From: Alitta virens
Lineage: Eukaryota; Annelida; Polychaeta; Phyllodocida; Nereididae
DNA: 64,000 nucleotides
Assembly: GCA_932294295.1 (NCBI GenBank)
Contig: OW028575.1
Coordinates: forward strand, 44,550,753-44,614,752
Direction of reading: 5' to 3'
The notes under the pieces were generated by a model. The model made no database searches. It saw only the letters and a program-made list of their open reading frames with translations, and was not told where the DNA came from. How positions within the stretch are numbered: position 1 is the stretch's first letter; each line of letters begins with the position of its first letter. Positions 59,801-64,000 of the stretch are shown piece after piece. A program made the position numbers and the translations under genes.

Positions 59801-62800
59801 TATAATGAGTTTATCATAAGGAAACCTCTTTTTGATCAAACCAGGTAAAATTATGAATTTAGCATGCTTTTTGGTGATGACACAGTATAGTGGTGTCATC
59901 ATACATTTATGCTCGTAATCTCAGATTGGTCTATATTCAAAGCGAATGTTTTATATCCAGAGCATGTTAGATCTAGCTATCATGGTAGTTTATGTTAAGT
60001 TTGAATATGAATGCGTCAAACTCAATTCATGCGTCTGAAAGCTTCATGCATCCTGAAACTTTAAGCAACAAGATGCTATGGACTGCCATGTAAACATCCA
60101 CATTTTTCAAGAAAATGACTGCCATGTAAATATTGTTAACATCCAAATTTTTCAAGCAAAATGCTATGGAAAATCATTAAACATTCATTAATGTTTTATG
60201 TTCCATTATATTTATAGTGTAGTGTGACCAGCATTACTTAGCATGGAGCCTTACATTATCCTAAAGCACCTAGAATACATCAGTCTCCTCACTCATTCTT
60301 CTATCATAACTTACTCAATCCTTGTTATGTTAAAGTAAAGCTGTGTAAAACTATGTGATTTCCTCATAGATCAGCAAACCAGACACAGTATGGACATATT
60401 TGAGGAAGACTGTTCTGCCCAACATGTATTCTAGTAATTGGTACAATGGAAAAGAGTTGACAGACTGGAGGGAGCTATTGCAGATTGATGACAGATGTAC
60501 GATCAGGGTGGGGGTGGCAAGGCTGAGACTCCAAAGGATCAAAGAGGGTAAGTCGAATGATCATCATATCCAATGCATTCAATTAAAATGTAGCAAACAA
60601 ATCAGCAATGAAAGCTTCTGTTAGAAGGATCATATTAGCTTAGTGGTACAGCAACAGCATAGTCTGATTTAAAGCCTGCAATCATTGAGATTAGGAATAT
60701 GATGACAGTGCAACCTTGACCTTTTGATGTAGATTTGTTATGCTTAGTATTTAATTACAGCTGTCCATTTTTTTTAAGAATAAAGTTATTATTATTGGAA
60801 CTTAATTAGGATACATTGGTCCTTCCAGATTCTTGTGAGGTACAGAAAGTCTTCAAACCTATATTCAATCATTGTCGAGACAACTACAACTGGATGGATG
60901 ATGACACAAACGATTACCTGCCGGGCTGGGTGGTCCCAACGGCTGAGAACAGACATCGCCAAGGAGTCATCGACTGCTACTCTGAGGCCCTAGAGTTTGA
61001 AAATGAAACAAGTCTCAGGGATGAAGAGAGTCCATGGATTTACAGGTAAGGTCAGATGAATGGAAAAAGTTAAATGTACAATACGGAGAAACCACTACCA
61101 TCAAAATACTACACAATCAATCGTCTCTGGAAGCTATTGTTGTGCAAATACAATATCATATTTAATGAGATTTGCATTATTTGATAATTGATACAGAAAT
61201 TCATTCGAACTGAAGAGTGCGCCCTATGCAGGGACTCATTCCATGTACAAAGGAGGTGGCTTCACCTTCACCTTCAAGCGAACTCCTGAAGCTACTAAGC
61301 GCCTTCTGGATGAAATGGAGCAATACGAGTGGGTCAATCCAAATGCCAGAGCTATGTTTATTGAGTTCACCCTATACAATGGTAACGTCAACCTCTTTGG
61401 CAGTGTCATTCTCCTTGTGGAATGGATTGCCGGTGGTGGTGCAACAGTTCGTCACGAAGTTAAGGTAGGTGAAGTCCAAGGTTCTTCGTTTACTTTAACA
61501 ATGAATATACAGCAGGAGGTTTTCAGTCTTATTTGGCCAGTTAATACGTAAAACATAATATATAACTAATTAACTAAACTCTAAACAACATCCAGACTAA
61601 GCGCTGTGATTAAACTTCAAAAGACACACAAGGCACCACAAATTTAATTTGCCTAAACTACCAGCAGGCCACCCAAAAGAAAGGCACTAGAATGGCATCT
61701 GATAGACTATGTTGTATTGTCATGGTGTGACATAAACTAACTTGGGATTGTTTCAATATTTCCAGGTGTTCTGATTGAACTGACTTGGATTGTTTCAATA
61801 TTTCCAGGTGTTCTGATTGAACTGACTTGGATTATTTCAATATTTCCAGGCGTTCTGATTGAACTGACTTGGATTGTTTCAATATTTCCAGGTGTTCTGA
61901 TTGAACTGACTTGGATCGTTTCAATATTTCCAGGTGTTCTGATTGAACTGACTTGGATTGTTTCAATATTTCCAGGTGTTCCGACTGAACAACTATGTAG
62001 GAGGATTTGGCATCATCGTGATTGTATTTGAAGTTCTCTTCTTGGGCTTCACTGTTTACTTCTTGATCAAGGAAATAGGAAAGATAAAGAAGGAGAGACT
62101 GAAGTACTTTAGAGAGTTCTGGAACATGCTGGAGCTGAGTACTCTCATACTGTCCCTGGTTGTCATTGTCATGTATGCTCTCAAGGCTATATTTGGCAAG
62201 GTGGCTCTGCATGTATTGGAAGAGAGCGAATCTGGTAAGCCATAGTTTATTTCTATACATGCATCACTAAATGTACCAAAAACATAGATATGATCAGAAT
62301 TGGTTAATTTCTAGTCATTAATCACTGAATGTACCAAAAACATAGATATGATCAGAATTGGTTAACTTCTGGTCATTCAATGTGGTACTCTTCATTTGCT
62401 TTTCCAAAAAGAAAATACAGCATTGCATGTTTGACCTCTGATTTACAGGAGAATACGTCAACTTTGTCACAATTGGCGTTTGGGATGAGATGTTCACCTT
62501 CCTGCTGGCATTCGTGGTCTACCTCACAACTGTCAAGTTCATCAAGATGCTACGCTTCAACCGCAGGATGGGCATGTTGGGTGACACCATCCGTATCGCT
62601 ACAAAGGATCTGAAGAACTTCATCATCATGTTCTTCATTTATTTCTTAGCTTTCTGTATGATGGCTTATATGCTCTTCGGCACTACCCTGGGCAACTACG
62701 GCAGCTTCATCAGCACTGTGGAGTCTCTGTTCTCCTTCGCTCTGGGCAGCTTTGACTTTCATGCAATGCGCGCTGCTTCCAACATGGGTGTCGTCTTCTT

Positions 62801-62963
62801 CATCCTCTACGTCTTCGTGGTGTTCATCGGTCTCATGGGTATGTTCCTCACCATCATCGCAGACGCTTTCACTGCCGTCAAGGAAGACACCGCTCTCCGA
62901 TCCAATGACTACGAAATCGTTGACTTCATTCTTGGCAAATTCAAAGGCGTGTTCGGCTGGTAG
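44762..62963 (+). CDS. Polycystin-1-family receptor-channel (LamG-WSC-PKD-REJ-GAIN/GPS-PLAT-channel), 29 exons, 2942 aa
   Basis: All exon phases agree from an ATG with a signal peptide to a TAG stop. Exons: 44762-44822, 45116-45694, 47122-50080, 50223-50409, 50576-50614, 50954-51085, 51355-51448, 51577-51818, 52358-52504, 52790-53119, 53422-53566, 54045-54109, 54218-54362, 54521-54683, 55193-55407, 55502-55626, 56037-56264, 56737-56907, 57006-57166, 57290-57554, 57790-58198, 58630-58769, 58886-59027, 59477-59724, 60370-60547, 60829-61045, 61197-61464, 61976-62234, 62449-62963. Polycystin-1 proteins are 11-helix membrane proteins of cilia or sperm/egg contact that self-cleave at the GPS and pair with polycystin-2 channels. 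Domain order is described exon group by exon group below. Length lies between human PKD1L1 and PKD1. No LRR, C-type lectin or LDLa domain is seen, and no C-terminal coiled coil. The family is certain; orthology to a particular PKD1L gene is not. Confidence 0.93.
45116..45694 (+). CDS. Polycystin exon 2: LamG / concanavalin-like domain
   Basis: Residues about 21-213. A single phase 1-1 exon, as expected for a shuffled extracellular module. It reads DNGFTVGFWYKAL, then YFVLTWSEQGLDVYIDG and HWSVYYHQEEVEHLQG, the strand pattern of LamG/pentraxin-type jelly-roll folds (FTv.fW, hv..tw..g....yvDG, d.v..y......ei..l). Likely ligand- or glycan-binding. The acceptor could instead be 45128, which would drop four residues in the same phase. 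Confidence 0.8.
45739..45929. mobile_element. 191-bp hairpin element in polycystin intron 2
   Basis: Left end CAGTGAAATTCGCCACGACA; right end read inverted CTGTGAAATTCGCCACAACA. Each arm also holds an inner A-TTCGCCAC repeat, so arms of about 36 bp can pair. Confidence 0.8.
47122..50080 (+). CDS. Polycystin exon 3: WSC domain, five PKD repeats, start of REJ-like region
   Basis: A 2959-bp exon, residues 214-1199. Residues about 218-305 form a WSC domain (Y.GC.., then C..KC....., CYCF, a closing SCSDYEVFWVK). PKD repeats are anchored by the signature FGDG/YGDG/LGDG at residues 353, 439, 608, 702 and 795, each followed by the usual H.Y...G.Y.V....N strand. A degenerate sixth Ig-like unit may lie near residues 505-590. 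Residues about 980-1199 resemble the REJ module (AAGSSYDPDVDG). Furin-like motifs lie at residues 849-852 (RQKR) and 1046-1049 (RVRR). The open frame extends back to an ATG at 47076, but that is intron sequence. Confidence 0.88.
50223..51448 (+). CDS. Polycystin exons 4-7: end of REJ-like region and linker
   Basis: Residues 1200-1350. Exon 4 finishes the REJ-like strand (RLFVWKDDREATTSQIVKVLQDL) and continues into a helical segment. Exon 5 (39 bp, DKNDTNVKNERSE) is a micro-exon that keeps the frame and could be skipped without harm. Exons 6 and 7 (LRGKLIGVIGRVAEQVGNFD) look like the helical N-terminal part of a GAIN domain. The intron after exon 5 holds an (ATT)n run and a retroposon-like tail with ACAC repeats. 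Confidence 0.8.
51577..53119 (+). CDS. Polycystin exons 8-10: threonine-rich stalk, then cysteine cluster
   Basis: Residues 1351-1590. Exons 8, 9 and the start of 10 are very rich in Thr, Val, Pro and Ala (for example TTQTSVTTAYVPTTAAPT), as in O-glycosylated mucin-like stalks. Exon 10 then turns into an ordered segment with CC.....C.......C (residues about 1531-1546) and a helical stretch. All three exons end in phase 0, so exons could be added or dropped without a frame change. Intron 8 carries a 392-bp inverted-repeat element. Confidence 0.8.
51942..52333 (+). mobile_element. MITE family B, copy 2 (polycystin intron 8)
   Basis: 392 bp, ends TACAGTTAGTTTCATAAAA and, inverted, TACAGTTACATTTAGTTTAA. 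It lies 24 bp before the acceptor of exon 9. An extra 140 bp in its right half is absent from copy 1. Confidence 0.75.
53422..55407 (+). CDS. Polycystin exons 11-15: GAIN domain body
   Basis: Residues 1591-1834. Carries the beta-rich segment that precedes a GPS in polycystins (LGKADKNTNISISTPRMKMEL, then IAFPSSALG, PFVIWMDG, TQVLKFNYHTIN and YRVGVRLLG). Several N-glycosylation sequons are present, such as NTTYNDSS and NFTLMNSS. Small in-frame exons 12 (65 bp) and 13-14 are linked in matching phases (0/0, 0/1, 1/2). The exon assignments rest on splice sites and on continuity of the fold. Confidence 0.8.
55502..56264 (+). CDS. Polycystin exons 16-17: GPS autoproteolysis site and TM1
   Basis: Residues 1835-1952. 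The GPS motif is complete: C1860 with RYW, C1875, then C1888-L-C1890-N-H-L-T-S-F-G. Autoproteolysis in this family occurs between L and T of HLT, here L1893/T1894, leaving a tethered N-terminal fragment. TM1 follows at about 1922-1941 (IPVFVTVGLVLILYLLIVVW) with a positively charged cytosolic flank (ARRADKKD). All key GPS residues are kept, so cleavage is likely. Confidence 0.92.
56737..57554 (+). CDS. Polycystin exons 18-20: PLAT domain and TM2
   Basis: Residues 1953-2151. The PLAT/LH2 beta-sandwich runs about 1965-2085: YHYQVTVYTGANKHSETTSRVSL, TFLRIWHDNTG, WFMDQVQVKDLQTGE, CDRWLAVEEDDGLVERIIPVA. PLAT domains in polycystins sit in the cytosol between TM1 and TM2 and bind lipids and partners. 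TM2 is about 2132-2150 (VSACAALLFLTMISNCMFF). The acceptor of exon 20 is weak (TATAG, 57288-57289), but phase and homology support it. Confidence 0.92.
57790..59724 (+). CDS. Polycystin exons 21-24: TM3-TM6 and cytosolic loops
   Basis: Residues 2152-2464. TM3 is about 2168-2197 (QLFISIMTTCIVFPPSMIII, a well-conserved polycystin motif with PP). A basic loop of about 80 residues follows. TM4 is split by intron 21 (IYIAWI-MCLTAIFASAFFTVLY). TM5 spans the next junction (FVLSFFQSVIVVQPVK-VLLLAAFL). TM6 is about 2421-2437 (ECIVYFFFILVVFFLSYQ), after which the extracellular loop begins. Confidence 0.9.
60370..61464 (+). CDS. Polycystin exons 25-27: extracellular TOP (polycystin) domain
   Basis: Residues 2465-2685. 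This is the polycystin/TOP domain between the first and second helices of the channel half. Recognisable strands are VGVARLRLQRIKE, the paired cysteines C.VQK.F.....C, YKGGGFTFTF, LDEMEQYEWVN and the conserved ARAMFIEFTLYNGNVNLFGSV. In polycystin-2 proteins this domain locks the four subunits together. Confidence 0.9.
61741..61990 (+). repeat. 42-bp tandem repeat carrying six copies of a 3' splice site
   Basis: Units contain TTTCAATATTTCCAG followed by GTGTTCTGATTGAAC. The AG ends fall at 61765, 61807, 61849, 61891, 61933 and 61975; the last is the real acceptor of exon 28. In the five upstream copies the exon start reads GTG TTC TGA, a stop at the third codon, where the true exon has CGA. 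Confidence 0.95.
61976..62963 (+). CDS. Polycystin exons 28-29: TM7-TM11, pore and C-terminus
   Basis: Residues 2686-2942. Helices: about 2694-2715 (IIVIVFEVLFLGFTVYFL), 2741-2757 (LSTLILSLVVIVMYALKA), 2786-2806 (MFTFLLAFVVYLTTVKFIKML), then FIIMFFIYFLAFCMMAYMLFG, a pore helix, and FFILYVFVVFIGLMGMFLTI. The pore helix/filter reads SLFSFALGSFDF; LGS is residues 2870-2872 where polycystin-2 has LGD. The protein stops 25-30 residues after the last helix (VDFILGKFKGVFGW), so no coiled coil or EF hand follows. Exon 28 is preceded by tandem copies of its own acceptor. Confidence 0.93.
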
Positions 62964-63787
62964 GAGGACGTACATGCCTAACTGTGGTCAACCCACAAGC
63001 ATGTGCGTCCGATGTCTGATGAACTGATAAACTGTCAAACCAACCTGGACTTAGATGCTGTAGTTCAAACTATTGTTCAATTCCATTCTAGTATTCCATT
63101 AAAAAAATTGTTCACTTATCGAATAATCAGCACACTAAGTATGAAGCATGGGATCGTTACCAATTGTGATTGATGAATCTGTGATAGGTTAATATGGTCT
63201 GTGATGATAAGTAAAACACTCATTGAAATCTGCACTAAATGGTCTTTTGAAATAGATTTTCCACATTTTTACCAAAATGTATTAGTTAAACCAATGCAAT
63301 TCAACAACATTTGTATAGATCAGCAGCAAATAAACTTGGAAGTTCAAGACACCTTTTGTGTGATTTCACCTTTAATGCCTTCACTGCTAATTTATGTATA
63401 TTCACTGCAACAATAAAATGTCACTCAGCAAGAACTGAAGAATCGGAGTACATTGCTCGTAGATGTAGATTTAATTAGATTTGCAAGATGATATGGCACC
63501 ATGTGCACAAAGATGGCGATCCTGTTGCAAGTTGCAGAATCATAAGGTCGATACAAATGATGCATTTGCTGCAACTGTTAGTACATCAGGAATACCATTA
63601 CAGCCAATTTCATTAACTTGGAAAGTTACTCGGAAGAATTGGAAACTAACCACATATGACGTCATGCGAGTCCATTGGACTCTTATTGGTTGAGAGACTG
63701 CCTCAACCAATGGGAGACCTGGGTTCACATGATGTACTTTGCAGCTTATAAGCTTCCAAGGCTGAGATTAGTTTTTAAGTCTATGAA
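62964..63787. other. 3' UTR and intergenic sequence
   Basis: Apart from the two AATAAA signals no gene or repeat is visible until the SINE at 63788. Confidence 0.5.
63329..63417 (+). terminator. Two AATAAA signals after the polycystin gene
   Basis: AATAAA occurs at 63329-63334 and again at 63412-63417, 366 and 449 bp after the TAG stop at 62961-62963. Either could end the transcript. No other gene signal lies between the stop codon and the SINE at 63788. Confidence 0.5.
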
Positions 63788-63976
63788 GGGGCGGGACCTA
63801 GCTCAGAGGTAGCGCTCTGGGCTTCCAATCTGGGTCCCGGGTTTGATCCCTGGTCAAGCCTAATAGTTGGATGACTGTTTCATCCTTCGTCTCATTGCCA
63901 TGGTCTCTGCCTGTCCTAATTAGCCCAACTGGTGCAGAAATACAGGACATAAAGCCCTAATCACACACACACAGAG
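63788..63976 (+). mobile_element. tRNA-derived SINE downstream of the polycystin gene
   Basis: Fourth copy, with the head GGGACCTAGCTCAGAGGTAG, B box GGGTTTGATCCCTGG, body and (CA)n tail. Compared with the 30.8-kb copy it retains extra body sequence (CTCATTGCCATGGTCTCTGC) that was lost there. Confidence 0.85.
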
Positions 63977-64000
63977 TTTCAAATTGGCTGTTTAGTATAA

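Noticed and set aside
61832..62260. 142-codon minus-strand frame with repeated SVQSEHLEILK
   Set aside because: Antisense of the 42-bp tandem splice-site repeat and of exon 28.
35375..62963. One fused arrestin-polycystin gene
   Set aside because: The arrestin ends with a stop at 43891-43893 and a poly(A) signal, and the polycystin has its own signal-peptide exon.

Overview
This window reads as nuclear DNA of an animal, most likely a marine invertebrate. It is AT-rich, has short GT-AG introns, standard codon use and AATAAA signals, and carries many simple repeats, tRNA-derived SINEs, LINE tails, Tc1 relics and small inverted-repeat transposons. The species cannot be fixed from the sequence; a deuterostome or lophotrochozoan invertebrate would fit.

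The first 35 kb hold no gene I can build with confidence. They are a graveyard of mobile DNA: microsatellites (AATC, TATC, CAGT, GATA), three minisatellites (15 bp, 12 bp, and 16 bp with a 48-bp higher-order unit), LINE 3' ends including a reverse-transcriptase C-terminal relic, a Tc1-like transposase relic split by a LINE tail, a 1.4-kb element with long inverted repeats, several MITEs (one nested inside another) and a GC-rich fold-back cluster. Three coding-like fragments (near 1.4, 21.3-22.3 and 23.2 kb) and one CpG-rich promoter-like spot (33.2-33.5 kb) are reported with low confidence.

The last 29 kb carry two intron-rich genes on the + strand, both of which I could assemble exon by exon with all splice phases agreeing. 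Gene 1 (35375-43893, 12 exons, 359 codons) encodes an arrestin-fold protein of the alpha-arrestin/ARRDC type. Gene 2 (44762-62963, 29 exons, 2942 codons) encodes a polycystin-1-family receptor-channel: signal peptide, LamG-like domain, WSC domain, about five PKD repeats, REJ-like region, threonine-rich stalk, GAIN domain with a canonical GPS cleavage site, first membrane helix, PLAT domain, and a ten-helix C-terminal part ending in a polycystin cation-channel pore. Only 868 bp separate the arrestin stop from the polycystin start.

The most striking observations are the LamG-WSC front end of the polycystin, six tandem copies of the 3' splice site in front of its exon 28 (five are decoys that would each bring in an immediate stop), two furin-type sites in the ectodomain, a pore filter reading LGS instead of LGD, and the arrestin-polycystin neighbourhood with an RFX X-box-like palindrome about 90 bp before the polycystin start codon.
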